Assembly (NCBI GenBank): GCA_963664365.1
Contig: OY761144.1
Location: 2,728,001-2,792,000, forward strand
Direction of reading: 5' to 3'
DNA length: 64,000 bases
Source of the DNA: VXRN01 sp963664365
GTDB taxonomy: Bacteria; Chloroflexota; Dehalococcoidia; Lucifugimonadales; UBA1123
Positions 16,606 through 25,890 of the stretch are shown here, one piece after another; position 1 is the stretch's first letter, and every line of letters starts with the position of its first letter. The position numbers and the translations under genes were made by a program. The notes beneath the pieces are model-generated. The model did no database searches. It saw only the letters and a program-made list of their open reading frames with translations, and was not told where the DNA came from.

Positions 16606-17223
16606 GTGAGTTTCTTCCGTCACTTTCGGCGATCCAAAGAAGATAAATATCGCGCGATGGTAGACGCTACTGCTTTGTCGTTGATATCGTGGTCAAAGAT
16701 CGCAGCACTTCGTATAGGTCGAGCTCAGGCAGAAAATCCCCAATCAGATTGGATGTCAAAAGAAAGACAGAACATCCTGACAATTGAGATTGCGTATGCT
16801 CTGATTGCAACTATATGCAGAGATGTGTTTCTGGCGAGCGGAGGTAGCAACCAAGCCCGAGCAAGCATTCAGGACGACTTAACCAGAACGATGATTACTG
16901 ACCACTTGATCAACCTGTTTGACTCGTATGAGGAAGACTCTCCGAGCCGCACAGAACTGATTCGCATTCTCATAGACTGGTATAATCTATCCGAACTTAG
17001 TTATGGCTCCACTATACAGTGGGAAATTGACCTTAAACAGACACAGATGGACAACAGTATCTCGGGGCAATGTGCGGCGAGAATCGCAGAGGCGTTCGGG
17101 CGCGCTGGAGACATTACTCTGATGCTCTCTATGAGTATGATAATGATGCAGGTATCCATTGAAGGTAACATTCCTAAGCTCACTGTAGAGCTGATCAAAG
17201 CATTTACTGCCTATCAGAAATAG
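16606..17223 (+). CDS. Hypothetical protein in AT-rich island
   Basis: 205 residues from a GTG start; not recognised. It is helical and mostly soluble, with SFFRHFRRSKEDKYR at the N-terminus and hydrophobic patches such as LMLSMSMIMMQVSI near the end that are amphipathic rather than clearly membrane-spanning. Base composition and codon use are AT-rich compared with ribosomal protein L25, matching the PD-(D/E)XK-like gene 81 bases downstream, so the two were probably acquired together. An ATG at 16657 (MVDATALSL) is an alternative start. Confidence 0.65.
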   Translation: MSFFRHFRRSKEDKYRAMVDATALSLISWSKIAALRIGRAQAENPQSDWMSKERQNILTIEIAYALIATICRDVFLASGGSNQARASIQDDLTRTMITDHLINLFDSYEEDSPSRTELIRILIDWYNLSELSYGSTIQWEIDLKQTQMDNSISGQCAARIAEAFGRAGDITLMLSMSMIMMQVSIEGNIPKLTVELIKAFTAYQK

Positions 17224-17304
17224 CTCTTGAATAGAGCATTCTGTATTCTACAGCTTCCGCATGAGATTGTATCAATTAGTGTCAAAATTTCATGAATCAT
17301 TTCA

Positions 17305-18369
17305 ATGCACACTTTTAGTCCCAGCGGCTGGGAACGCCTGACGAATAACACTCGACCTGCGCTTGTTGCGGCTCGACGGGAATGCTTGAAGTGGCTTAGT
17401 GAAGTTCCTAAGCGATACCAATCCTCTTGGGACAATCGTCTCAAGAGCAAACTTGATCACCCACATCTCTCTGTTCGTCTCGAGTTGTACTTACACCAGT
17501 TCTTCAAGGACCGTGGCTGGAAAATCGAGATAGAACCCCAGTTGCGAGGTACAACTAGTAGTCCTGACTTTGTTCTAAGCCGTGGCGGTTACACAGTGAT
17601 GGTTGAGGCCAAGACCGTACTCGATTCCAAACTTGTGACTGAACAGCATGCACGATTAATGCAGTTGGCAGACGGACTGGGGAAGAGATTAGGGCAAGAG
17701 GTTCTAATTCATCCTCTCTCAAATCTTCCTCCTTCAGGCCTCCCTAACAAGGACATTGCTGCGAAGATCAGGAAACAGGCGGGTGGTTCAAGATTAAATG
17801 AAGAGTTCCGAGTTATTGGCAAGCATCAAGGTCATGAGTATGAGCTAGATGTGATGATCCTCTCCCATGATGACGATTCAGAATCAATCGGTAGCGTTGG
17901 GGCAATAATAGGTAAGGTACATACGGTAACCAACCATAGTCGGATACGCAAAGCAATAGTAGATAAAGCACGGAAATATGGCGTTCCTGAAGTCCCGCTA
18001 GTGATCGCGATATGGCCCAATTTGAGTTTCTACCGCGAAGACGACGATATATCAGGGGCACTTTGGCGGGATAAGAAGTGGCTACTGGGACCTAGCAAGG
18101 GGAATGCGGTTGAGGATCGTGATCCTAACGGCGTGTTCACTATGTTGAGGGGTGGAAGCCCGCGCTATCCACATGTTTCAGCGGTGGCCGTCTACCGTTT
18201 CGAATATGACCTATCTCCGCCGCATACTGGAAACCACCTACTTCGTGTCTATCACAACCCTTACGCTAGTTACCCTTTGGATATCGATGTGTTCCAAGGC
18301 GTTCCGCAGTTCGTACTAGATCGCAGTACGGATAGTCATAAAAGTCAGCAGTACAATCAGAGTTCCTGA
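17305..18369 (+). CDS. PD-(D/E)XK-like nuclease-fold protein
   Basis: 354 residues. A central segment reads SPDFVLSRGGYTVMVEAKTV: an aspartate, a strand, then E-x-K, the signature of the PD-(D/E)XK nuclease fold. It is preceded by a helical region with LELYLHQFFKDRGWKIEIEP. The C-terminal part (VPLVIAIWPNLSFYREDDD) may be a specificity or regulatory region. Activity on DNA is inferred from the motif; the target is unknown. It lies alone with the unknown upstream gene, without a methyltransferase, so a classical restriction-modification role is not supported. A solitary defence effector or mobile-element protein is possible. Confidence 0.7.
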   Translation: MHTFSPSGWERLTNNTRPALVAARRECLKWLSEVPKRYQSSWDNRLKSKLDHPHLSVRLELYLHQFFKDRGWKIEIEPQLRGTTSSPDFVLSRGGYTVMVEAKTVLDSKLVTEQHARLMQLADGLGKRLGQEVLIHPLSNLPPSGLPNKDIAAKIRKQAGGSRLNEEFRVIGKHQGHEYELDVMILSHDDDSESIGSVGAIIGKVHTVTNHSRIRKAIVDKARKYGVPEVPLVIAIWPNLSFYREDDDISGALWRDKKWLLGPSKGNAVEDRDPNGVFTMLRGGSPRYPHVSAVAVYRFEYDLSPPHTGNHLLRVYHNPYASYPLDIDVFQGVPQFVLDRSTDSHKSQQYNQSS

Positions 18370-18443
18370 GACAGAGGAACCAACTCGACAGCGCAGGTTA
18401 AATAAAGAGTCTGTCCACCGCACCCCCTAAGTACCAAAGCCTG

Positions 18444-19541
18444 TCACGACACCCGGTACGGCGCCAGCGCCTCTTCGTTCAGGCTGATGCCGAAGCCGGG
18501 GCGGGCGGGCGGGCTGACGTGTCCGTCCTCGACCTCTAGGGTCTCGTTGAACATCTTCCCCCACATCGGATCCGTGGAGCCTCGGTAGTACTCGACGGTC
18601 AGGCCGTTTGGGATCGCCGACACCAGGTGGACGTGGACGTCCTGGTTTCCGTGAGGGGCGATCAGCATATCGTGGGCCTGCGCCATCGCCGCGACCTTCA
18701 TGAACTCGGTCACACCGCCCATGATCAGTCCGTCCGGCTGGAGAATGTCGCAGCAGCGCCCCTCGATTAGCTCTCGGAACCCGTAGCGCGTGTACTCGTT
18801 CTCGCCCGTAGCGACCGGGATGATCGTGGAGTTGGTGACCAGCCGGTGTCCCTCGTAGTCGTCGGGATTGACAGGCTCCTCGAACCAGAACACGTCGTAT
18901 GGCTCCATCTTGTGCGCGATCTCCTGCGCCTCGTAGTGTCGGTAGGCGCAGTTGGCATCGACCATCAGCCTCACGTCCGGGCCGACGGCCTCTCGGACGA
19001 CGCGGACGCGCTCGACGTCCTCGTTGATGGGAGCGCCGCCGATCTTCATCTTGACCGCGCGGGCGCCCATTTCGACGCTGACGACCATCTCCTCGGCAAG
19101 CTCGCCGAGGCCCTTGCCCTCCTCGTAGTATCCGCCCGCGATATAGACGGGGACCTTGTTCGTGAATCCGCCCAGCAGCTTGTACACCGGCAGACCCGTG
19201 ACCTTGCCCTTGAGGTCCCAGAGCGCGATGTCGATGCCGCTGATGACGCGCGTGGTGATGCCGCGGCGCCCCACCAGCTTCGGCTGCCACATGTTGTCCC
19301 AGATTCGCTCGGTGTCGAACGGGTCCTGTCCGACGACCACCTGGGCAAAGTGGTCCAGAATCGCCTCGCCGATCTCCTCCGCGCCCTGGACTCCGCCGGC
19401 CAGTCCGATGCCCGTTGCGCCCTCGTCGGTCTCCACCTTGACGACGTTCAGGCCGGCGGTCGGATAGACGTACATCCCGTTGCGAATCGGCTTGTCCCGC
19501 TTCCAGCGGTAGGTTTCCATCGTTAGAGATGTGATTTTCAT
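18444..19541 (-). CDS. Mandelate racemase/muconate lactonizing enzyme family protein
   Basis: 365-residue enolase-superfamily enzyme, distinct from the one at 5660. The barrel carries a KxK pair in AVKMKIGG, metal ligands in MVDANCAY (D), FEEPVNP (E) and ATGENEYT (E), and a histidine in IAPHGNQD. This K-x-K plus His layout is that of the mandelate racemase subgroup, whose members racemise or dehydrate sugar acids. The N-terminal cap contains YPTAGLNVVKVETDEGATGI. Start ATG at 19541. MazEF lies immediately upstream on the same strand, 26 bases away, but is unlikely to be related in function. The substrate is not predictable here. Confidence 0.88.
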   Translation of the reverse strand: MKITSLTMETYRWKRDKPIRNGMYVYPTAGLNVVKVETDEGATGIGLAGGVQGAEEIGEAILDHFAQVVVGQDPFDTERIWDNMWQPKLVGRRGITTRVISGIDIALWDLKGKVTGLPVYKLLGGFTNKVPVYIAGGYYEEGKGLGELAEEMVVSVEMGARAVKMKIGGAPINEDVERVRVVREAVGPDVRLMVDANCAYRHYEAQEIAHKMEPYDVFWFEEPVNPDDYEGHRLVTNSTIIPVATGENEYTRYGFRELIEGRCCDILQPDGLIMGGVTEFMKVAAMAQAHDMLIAPHGNQDVHVHLVSAIPNGLTVEYYRGSTDPMWGKMFNETLEVEDGHVSPPARPGFGISLNEEALAPYRVS

Positions 19542-19567
19542 GCTTTGCCCCTTTAGACGTTTACAGA

Positions 19568-19927
19568 TTACCTTGATCTCGACATACTGCGATGCGACTG
19601 TCCGTACATTTCGGTGATCATATTTCTCAACTCGTGGGAATCACGGGCGGACAGCCGATCGATTCTATTTCGCAGTCGTTGCTTGCTGATACTGCGGATC
19701 TGGTCAACGGCGATTTCTCCGTCTCTCCCAGCACAGCGAATCGGCAACCGGCTTTCCCATCCTGGACGAAAGACAGAGGTGATCGGACAAACAACGACCG
19801 TGTCCAGTCGCCGATTCAGTGCGGTCTGACTGACGATCACGACCGGACGCACCTTGCTGATCTCTCCACCCACGGTGGGATTGAGGTCGGCAAAGTAGAT
19901 TTCGTACCGTCTGGGTAATGTCGCCAT
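19568..19927 (-). CDS. mazF: MazF/PemK-type mRNA interferase toxin
   Basis: 119 residues. YEIYFADLNPTVGGEISKVR and PVVIVSQTALN are the conserved beta-barrel core of MazF/PemK toxins, which cut RNA at short sequences. The later DQIRSISKQRL matches the family's DQ.R..D..R stretch. The ATG at 19927 overlaps the antitoxin stop by one base (TGATG), giving standard antitoxin-first coupling. The C-terminus is basic (SHRSMSRSR). It appears intact, in contrast to the other broken toxins in the window. Confidence 0.9.
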   Translation of the reverse strand: MATLPRRYEIYFADLNPTVGGEISKVRPVVIVSQTALNRRLDTVVVCPITSVFRPGWESRLPIRCAGRDGEIAVDQIRSISKQRLRNRIDRLSARDSHELRNMITEMYGQSHRSMSRSR

Positions 19928-20214
19928 CAACTAGGATTGTCAGCCAGGTACTCTTCCACGTATGACCAGTCGTCATCCTCCCAATAGTTCCCCGCGGCGG
20001 CCATCTCTCGGGCGGTCTCCTCCCACCCCAGCTTATCAGCCTTCCGCTTCTTCATCCAAGACAGGTACTCGGGGCTCATCAATAAGACACCCGACTCCGT
20101 CTCTTCCATTACCACGTAGTCACTCCAGCCGTACATTTCCAGAAGCGCCTGCGGAATGCAGATGCCCTTGGAGTCGCCTATTTTGACCAGCTTTACTTTG
20201 CGTGTCCCGTCCAT
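19927..20214 (-). CDS. mazE: MazE/AbrB-type antitoxin
   Basis: 95 residues. KVKLVKIGDSKGICIPQALL is a SpoVT/AbrB swapped-hairpin DNA-binding domain. The acidic C-terminus (GNYWEDDDWSYVEEYLADNP) is the toxin-wrapping tail. It is expected to bind its own promoter with MazF. It is the first gene of the pair, and its stop overlaps the toxin start. Confidence 0.9.
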   Translation of the reverse strand: MDGTRKVKLVKIGDSKGICIPQALLEMYGWSDYVVMEETESGVLLMSPEYLSWMKKRKADKLGWEETAREMAAAGNYWEDDDWSYVEEYLADNPS

Positions 20215-20232
20215 GATGGCAATGTCCTCTGA

Positions 20233-20376
20233 CTACGATTTTGCCGACTCACCCGAATTGCGCCGGTAGGCTATCGCCGACGTGACCATGACTATGACCG
20301 TGCCCTGCGCCAACAGGTCCCACAGCGCCTGGAGCGGCTCGAACTCCGCCGAAAACTTCAGGACGTACTGGCGCAT
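20233..20376 (-). CDS. Possible 47-residue membrane peptide or gene remnant
   Basis: Short minus-strand frame reading MRQYVLKFSAEFEPLQALWD then LLAQGTVIVMVTSAIAYRR. It has one hydrophobic segment ending in basic residues. No ribosome site is obvious, and the frame continues upstream to 20391 without an ATG, so it may be the tail of a lost membrane protein. Low support. Confidence 0.22.
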   Translation of the reverse strand: MRQYVLKFSAEFEPLQALWDLLAQGTVIVMVTSAIAYRRNSGESAKS

Positions 20377-20439
20377 GTACAGAATCAAGTTGGTTCAGAG
20401 TATAACATAGGAACGCGACGCTGGCCGCGCATCTTCCCG

Positions 20440-20468
20440 TTGACACCTTTTCGCCCCATACATATCAT
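20440..20468 (+). promoter_or_regulatory. Sigma-70-type promoter for the VWA gene
   Basis: TTGACA and TATCAT with a 17-base spacer, 47 bases before the ATG at 20516. It has the same boxes and spacing as the groES promoter at 35491. Confidence 0.65.
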
Positions 20469-20515
20469 TGCCCCCAACCCGCCGGGCCGCTGTTCGGCCC
20501 TGAGAGAGACTGCCA

Positions 20516-22537
20516 ATGGTCAGCTACCGATATTCCCGATGGGACGGCTCCCAGAGTCCGTTCGACTTCGACGAAGACGACATCCTGGAAGCGCTGTCCG
20601 AGGACATCATGAATCACGGCGACGTGGGCCGCGCGATGCGGAACCTCATGCGCGGCGGCATGTCCGGCGACGACGGCCAGCGCATCACCGGGCTGCGTGA
20701 TCTGAGGGAACGGCTCCAGCGGCTCCAACAGCAGCAACTGGAACGCTACAACCTCGAATCCGCAATGGACGACATCGCCGAACGCCTGCAAGAAGTCATC
20801 GACACCGAGCGAAAGGGCATCGAGCGACGGCTGTCCGAGGCCGACGAGCAGATTCAAGGGGCGGGAGAGATGGCGGACGTGCTGAGAACCGCCAAGGACG
20901 TGCTCGAAACGCAGGCGCAGCGAAACCTAGAGAAACTCGACCTGCTGCCCGACAGCCCCGCCGGGCAGGTGCGCGAGCTATCCGAGTACGACTTCATGGA
21001 CCAGGAGGCGCGGCAGAAGTTCGAGGAGCTTATGGACATGCTCCGCCAACAGATGATGCAGAACTTCTTCCAGGGGATGAAAGACGCGATCCAGGAGATG
21101 TCTCCGGAAGACATGCAGCGGATTCAGGAGATGGTTCAGGCGCTGAACCAGATGCTGCGCGACCGGGCCATGGGAGAAGACCCCGACTTCGAGGGGTTCA
21201 TGGAGCAGTACGGCCACTTCTTCGACCCGAATCGGCCCGCGAGCCTGGACGAGCTTATCGAGCAACTTCAGCAGCAGATGGCTTCCATGCAGTCGCTGAT
21301 GGACTCGATGTCCCCCCAGATGCGGCAGGAGTTAGAAGACATGCTCCAGTCGTCGATGGACTCTTCGATGATACAGGACTTAGCCGAGCTCGCGTCGGTG
21401 ATGTACGACATGTTCCCGTTCGACGACATGGCCGCCGACTACCCGTTCATGGGCGACGAGTCGGTTACGCTGGACCAGGCCATGCAGCTAATGGAGCAGC
21501 TTCAGGACATGGACCGTCTGGACGAGCAGATGGAGTCCGCCATGCGCCACGGGAACATTCAGGACGTGGATCTCGACAAAGTGGACGAGCATCTTGGCGA
21601 GGACGCGCGCCGCCAGATGGAGGACCTTCAGAAGCTGATCGAGCAGTTGGAAGAGGCGGGCTACCTGCGCCGGTCGGGGGACAGGCTTGAGTTGACGGCG
21701 CGCGGGATGCGAAAGCTCGCGCAGGGCGCGCTCAGGGAGGTGTTCGCGGAACTAAAGAAGGAGCGCATCGGCAGGCACGAGGTCTATGCGCGCGGAGACG
21801 GCGGCGAACTGACCGGCGAAACCCGACAGTACCAGTTCGGGGACCCGTTCGACATCGACCTGCACCGCACTCTCTTCAACGGCGTGGTGAGGAATGGGCC
21901 TTCAGTCCCGATTCGACTGTCGCCTGAAGACCTCGAAATCCACCACACCGAGCATCTGACACAGACGGCGACGGTTCTGCTGCTCGACCAGAGCAAGTCG
22001 ATGGGGATGTTTGGCTACTGGGGACCGGCGAAGAAGGTCGCGATGGCTCTCTACTGGCTAATCCACTCGCAGTTCCCGCGCGACTACTTCTACCTCGTCG
22101 GATTTTCGGACTACGCCATGGAGTTGAAGGAGAAAGACCTCCCGGAGATAACGTGGAACTACTGGAACTCGGGCACCAATATGCAGCACGGGCTGATGCT
22201 CGCGCGCAGGCTGCTGTCGCGGCAGAATGTCGCGAACAAGCACGTGATCATGGTCACCGACGGCGAGCCGACCGCGCACCTGGAAGACGGCCACGCATAC
22301 TTCAGCTACCCGCCGAGCTATCGCACCATCGACGAGACGCTCAAAGAGGTGAAGCGCTGCACCCAGGAAGGCGTCACCATCAACACGTTCATGCTCGAAA
22401 CGAACTACTACCTGATGGACTTCATCGACCAGGTGACGAAGATCAACAAGGGCAGGGCGTTCTACACGACGCCGAACCAGCTTGGGCAGTACGTGATGGT
22501 GGACTACATGCGGTCACGCAAGAAGCATATCGCGTGA
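20516..22537 (+). CDS. Von Willebrand factor A domain protein
   Basis: 673 residues. Residues about 50-460 are highly charged and helical, with runs such as LRERLQRLQQQQLERYN and many methionine/glutamine/aspartate-rich stretches, pointing to long coiled coils. The C-terminal 200 residues form a VWA domain: TATVLLLDQSKSMGMFGY holds the DxSxS MIDAS motif, GTNMQHGL the conserved threonine, and VIMVTDGEPTA the following aspartate. Such proteins usually pair with a MoxR-type AAA ATPase in metal insertion or complex remodelling; none lies nearby. It has a strong promoter and is transcribed alone. The partner must be encoded elsewhere. Confidence 0.85.
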   Translation: MVSYRYSRWDGSQSPFDFDEDDILEALSEDIMNHGDVGRAMRNLMRGGMSGDDGQRITGLRDLRERLQRLQQQQLERYNLESAMDDIAERLQEVIDTERKGIERRLSEADEQIQGAGEMADVLRTAKDVLETQAQRNLEKLDLLPDSPAGQVRELSEYDFMDQEARQKFEELMDMLRQQMMQNFFQGMKDAIQEMSPEDMQRIQEMVQALNQMLRDRAMGEDPDFEGFMEQYGHFFDPNRPASLDELIEQLQQQMASMQSLMDSMSPQMRQELEDMLQSSMDSSMIQDLAELASVMYDMFPFDDMAADYPFMGDESVTLDQAMQLMEQLQDMDRLDEQMESAMRHGNIQDVDLDKVDEHLGEDARRQMEDLQKLIEQLEEAGYLRRSGDRLELTARGMRKLAQGALREVFAELKKERIGRHEVYARGDGGELTGETRQYQFGDPFDIDLHRTLFNGVVRNGPSVPIRLSPEDLEIHHTEHLTQTATVLLLDQSKSMGMFGYWGPAKKVAMALYWLIHSQFPRDYFYLVGFSDYAMELKEKDLPEITWNYWNSGTNMQHGLMLARRLLSRQNVANKHVIMVTDGEPTAHLEDGHAYFSYPPSYRTIDETLKEVKRCTQEGVTINTFMLETNYYLMDFIDQVTKINKGRAFYTTPNQLGQYVMVDYMRSRKKHIA

Positions 22538-22546
22538 TCCTACGCC

Positions 22547-23056
22547 CTACCCGAAGGGCCACCACCAGCGGCGCTTGCCCTCGGACGAACTCGACTCCTG
22601 CGACGCGCCCACGGCAGTCGGAACCTGAATCGGTTGGCGGCTGAAGAGTCCCAACTGGCCCAGCACCCGGTGGAACTGCTCTAACTGGAGCGGCTTGCGG
22701 GCGTACCTGCTGGGAGGAATCGAATAGGACTCCAGCAGGCTGGACTCCGCCTCCGTACCGGTCAGCAGCATAACGGGGATGGAGACTAGGTCTTCATCCT
22801 GGCTGATGTCCGCCAACACCTCCATGCCGTCCTTGTTGGGAAGGCGGAGATCCAGCAGGATCAGGTCGGGCCTCGCGGCGTCCGCGTACTCGCCCTCTTT
22901 TCTCAGGGCCGCGAGCGCCTCCACGCCGTCCTCGACGTGCGTGATGTTGGCCTGCTGGTGCGACTGCTCTATGGTGTCCTGCGCCAATCGAGCGTCGGCC
23001 GGGTTGTCCTCGACCAAGAGGACTTCAAGTGGTCTGTCGTCTAATCCGGAAGCCAT
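22547..23056 (-). CDS. CheY-like single-domain response regulator
   Basis: 169 residues. Receiver domain: EVLLVEDNPADARLAQDTIE carries the acidic pair, LILLDLRLPNKDGMEVL the phosphorylated aspartate, VMLLTGTEAE the threonine and YARKPLQLEQF the lysine. The long beta3-alpha3 region and the NPAD motif resemble Rcp1-type regulators that partner bacteriophytochrome-like kinases. The C-terminal tail of about 30 residues is low complexity and ends KRRWWWPFG. No output domain is present. It lies 30 bases downstream of the kinase gene on the same strand and has a GGAGG ribosome site; it is almost certainly the kinase's substrate. Confidence 0.9.
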   Translation of the reverse strand: MASGLDDRPLEVLLVEDNPADARLAQDTIEQSHQQANITHVEDGVEALAALRKEGEYADAARPDLILLDLRLPNKDGMEVLADISQDEDLVSIPVMLLTGTEAESSLLESYSIPPSRYARKPLQLEQFHRVLGQLGLFSRQPIQVPTAVGASQESSSSEGKRRWWWPFG

Positions 23057-23086
23057 CGGAGTAACCTCCCCTTGCTGCCGGCTGCC

Positions 23087-24727
23087 CTATTGGGCAGTCG
23101 GGATGCTAAATCTGAAGGTTGAGCCTTCGCCAACCTCAGAATCTACCCAGATTCGTCCGCCGTGCCGCTGCGCGATCTTGCTGCACAGCGCGAGTCCCAC
23201 GCCGGTACCCTCGTAGCGTGTCCTCGAATGTAGGCGCGTGAACATTCCGAATATCCCGGTGCGGTGCTCCGGGGCTATGCCTATTCCGTTGTCCCGGACG
23301 GCAAAGACCCACTCGTCGCCGTCGAGTTCGGCCCACACGCGGATATGGGGATCGGCGTCTCCACGGAACTTCAAGGCGTTGCCGATGAGGTTCTGGAACA
23401 GCCTCGATACCTGGGACTCGTCCCCGTTGACTACCGGAAGCCGCGAACACTCGACGACGCCGTTGGACTGGCGTATGGCTTGGTCGAGGACCATGAGCGC
23501 CGACTCTACGACGCGAGTGCAGTTGACGGGCTCGAAAGGCTTGCCCCGAAGGTCAACCCTGGAGTAGTCGAGCAGGTCGTCTATGAGCCTGTTCATCCTT
23601 TCGGCGCCATCGACGGCGTAGTGGATGAACTCCCTGGCCGTATCGTCCAGCGAGTCGGCGTATCTGTCACGGATGAGCCCGATATATGAGGTTATCGTCC
23701 TGAGAGGCTCTTGAAGGTCGTGAGACGCCGCGTATGCGAACTGTTCAAGGTCGTCATTGGACCTCGCCAACTCGCGCTGCGTGCGAACGATGTCGGCGTA
23801 CAGCAGGGAGTTGGCGACGGCGGGGGTGATCTCAGCCGCCACGCGGGACATAATCTCGGCGTCCTTCTCAGTGTAGGCGTTGAGGGCCGACGACCTAGCG
23901 TTGAGTACGCCGAACAGCTCTCCGCGGTAGATCATCGGGGCCAGCACGACGGAGGGATACCCGATGAAGTTGGGGTACCGCGCCTTCAGAACCTTCGGGT
24001 CTCCCTGTACCACGCGGGCGCGCCTGGAGACGACTGCCTCGTTGGTGACGGTGCCTTCGAGGCCCACGATCTCGCCGCGCTGCCGTCCAGGCACTACATC
24101 CCCGAGGACGTAGGCGTTTGTGAAGGTGTTGTCGTCCAGATTCACGAGGCTAATGGCGAGACGCTCAAATTGGATTAGGGTGCGAAGCTGCTCGGCAAAG
24201 CCGGCGTAAACGTCATCGATGTCGAGGCTGGAGCTTATGATGCGGCCAACCTCGCCGAGAAGCTCGTTCTCCTGCGCCAACAGGCGCATCTCTTCGCTTG
24301 CCGACCGCATGGCCTCTTGGGATGCCTTGTAACGGGTGACGTCGTGGGAGTAGATACGAATGACGAGCGCTTCGGGGATATAGACTATCTTCTGGTCGAA
24401 TGTGGCGTCCATCACCTCCACTTCCCGTGAGAGAAAGCCGCCGCCCTCGCGCATCAGCCTTCCGAGCAGCGGGCCGAGGTCACGCGCCAACGGGTGGAAC
24501 GTTCCCTTGTCGTACTGCTTGCCGAACAACTCCTGGGCGGCTGGGTTGAGGTACGTCACGTTGCCGTCCAAGTCGGTCTCGACGACCGGATTGGGGTTGT
24601 ACTCGGGAAACGAGGCGAGCCGGTTGGCAAGCTGTTCGGCGTCCGAGCGCTGCCGCTCTTCGGACGCCTCTCCTGCCCCTACCAAGCGCCGGACTATCCC
24701 GGCCAGGTGGCTTTCACGGCTCTGCAT
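23087..24727 (-). CDS. Sensor histidine kinase with PAS and GAF domains
   Basis: 546 residues, without membrane segments, so cytoplasmic. A PAS domain lies around residues 40-130 (PNPVVETDLDGNVTYLNPAA) and a GAF domain around 150-310. The H-box is YAASHDLQEPLRTITSYIGL (His near residue 335). The HATPase domain has N-box NLIGNALKF, G1 DNGIGIAPEH and G2 GTGVGLALCSKI. The phytochrome-like H-box and the paired Rcp1-like regulator suggest light, redox or small-ligand sensing, but no chromophore cysteine can be assigned. The gene follows the formyltransferase-like gene by 22 bases, suggesting one transcript. Confidence 0.92.
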   Translation of the reverse strand: MQSRESHLAGIVRRLVGAGEASEERQRSDAEQLANRLASFPEYNPNPVVETDLDGNVTYLNPAAQELFGKQYDKGTFHPLARDLGPLLGRLMREGGGFLSREVEVMDATFDQKIVYIPEALVIRIYSHDVTRYKASQEAMRSASEEMRLLAQENELLGEVGRIISSSLDIDDVYAGFAEQLRTLIQFERLAISLVNLDDNTFTNAYVLGDVVPGRQRGEIVGLEGTVTNEAVVSRRARVVQGDPKVLKARYPNFIGYPSVVLAPMIYRGELFGVLNARSSALNAYTEKDAEIMSRVAAEITPAVANSLLYADIVRTQRELARSNDDLEQFAYAASHDLQEPLRTITSYIGLIRDRYADSLDDTAREFIHYAVDGAERMNRLIDDLLDYSRVDLRGKPFEPVNCTRVVESALMVLDQAIRQSNGVVECSRLPVVNGDESQVSRLFQNLIGNALKFRGDADPHIRVWAELDGDEWVFAVRDNGIGIAPEHRTGIFGMFTRLHSRTRYEGTGVGLALCSKIAQRHGGRIWVDSEVGEGSTFRFSIPTAQ

Positions 24728-24749
24728 TCAGCTACCTCGATCCGCTGGG

Positions 24750-25682
24750 CTACGTTCCGAATCGCGCTCCCGGACTAAGGCCGACTTCCCTTACCCATTC
24801 CGGGGCCGTCACCTTTGGGCCTCCGGCGGGCTGTACGCGGCCAACGAAGACCGCGCCGCCCTCAGCCGCGACCGTGAACCCCGAATCGCTCACCTCGACG
24901 ACCTCTCCTCCGAGGCGGCCCGTGTCGCCATCTAGCTTTGAAGCCCTGAAGAGTCCGACGGGCGAACCCTCCAATGTGGTGTTGGCTCCGGGACTTGGGT
25001 CGCCGCCCCTCACCATGTTATAGACTTCATCAACCGGCTTCTTCCAGTCTATCACCACGTCCTCGGCGCGGCACCAGCCTTCGTAGCTGGCTTGAGAGTG
25101 GTCCTGAGCGATCTTGGGCGCGGTCCCGTCCCTGACCATCCGCACAGACTCGACCATCGCCTCCACACCCATAGGATATAGCTTTCCAAAATACAATGAG
25201 CCGAGAGTATCGTCCGGCGTGATGCCCACCTCTTTCCGGAGCAGTACCGGGCCGGTGTCCAAGCCCTTGTCCGGCCAGAATATAGAGAGGCCGGTCTTAG
25301 TCTCTCCCCAGATTATCGGCCAGTTCATGGAGCTAGGCCCTCTGTGTTTGGGCAGCAGCGAGGGGTGATACTGAATCGTGCCGTAAGTCGGGGCCTCGAT
25401 TATCTCCTCCGGGATGATGTCCGTGACGAATGCCATGACGCAGAGGTCCGCGTCGAGCGCGCGGAAGGCGTCGATCGCTGTCCTGCGCCTCATCCGGCGG
25501 AACTGGAAGACGGGGATGCCGCGTTCGCCGGCCTCGTGCTTGATGGGATCGACCGGCCTGCCCTCGATGTCGGGTGGGCAGAAGACGCCCACGACGTTCT
25601 CCCCCGCATCGATCAGCGCGGCGAGAACGTCCTTGCCGAACGCGGCCTGGCCGATTACGACGATTTTCATGCCATCTGCCAT
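24750..25682 (-). CDS. 10-formyltetrahydrofolate hydrolase-domain-like formyltransferase
   Basis: 310 residues in the formyltransferase fold. The opening MKIVVIGQAAFGKDVLAALI, then YHPSLLPKHRGPSSMNW and GLSIFWPDKGLDTGPVLL, follow the N-terminal hydrolase domain of 10-formyl-THF dehydrogenase (ALDH1L) more closely than methionyl-tRNA formyltransferase; the catalytic histidine and aspartate are present. A C-terminal Fmt_C-like subdomain follows. Only this half is encoded; there is no carrier or aldehyde dehydrogenase domain. It could hydrolyse 10-formyl-THF or transfer formyl groups to another acceptor. The first ATG at 25682 is chosen because GGAGG lies 9 bases upstream; a second in-frame ATG is at 25670. 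Confidence 0.75.
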   Translation of the reverse strand: MADGMKIVVIGQAAFGKDVLAALIDAGENVVGVFCPPDIEGRPVDPIKHEAGERGIPVFQFRRMRRRTAIDAFRALDADLCVMAFVTDIIPEEIIEAPTYGTIQYHPSLLPKHRGPSSMNWPIIWGETKTGLSIFWPDKGLDTGPVLLRKEVGITPDDTLGSLYFGKLYPMGVEAMVESVRMVRDGTAPKIAQDHSQASYEGWCRAEDVVIDWKKPVDEVYNMVRGGDPSPGANTTLEGSPVGLFRASKLDGDTGRLGGEVVEVSDSGFTVAAEGGAVFVGRVQPAGGPKVTAPEWVREVGLSPGARFGT

Positions 25683-25890
25683 CTAGCGCGCCTCCGCGGA
25701 TTATGAACCCCGACCGTTTCCAGACTGTACCACCACAAGCGCAGTTCGGCAATGGCGCCCACTCAAGACTCAAAACCAAAAACCAACCACCATTCCCCGA
25801 CGGGGGTTTCATATCCGCCCCTGCTGCCATATCCCGTCTTGTTGTAGAATGGGCTTTCAGTTGGGAGAGCGATTGGCTTTGGGGGAAGAG

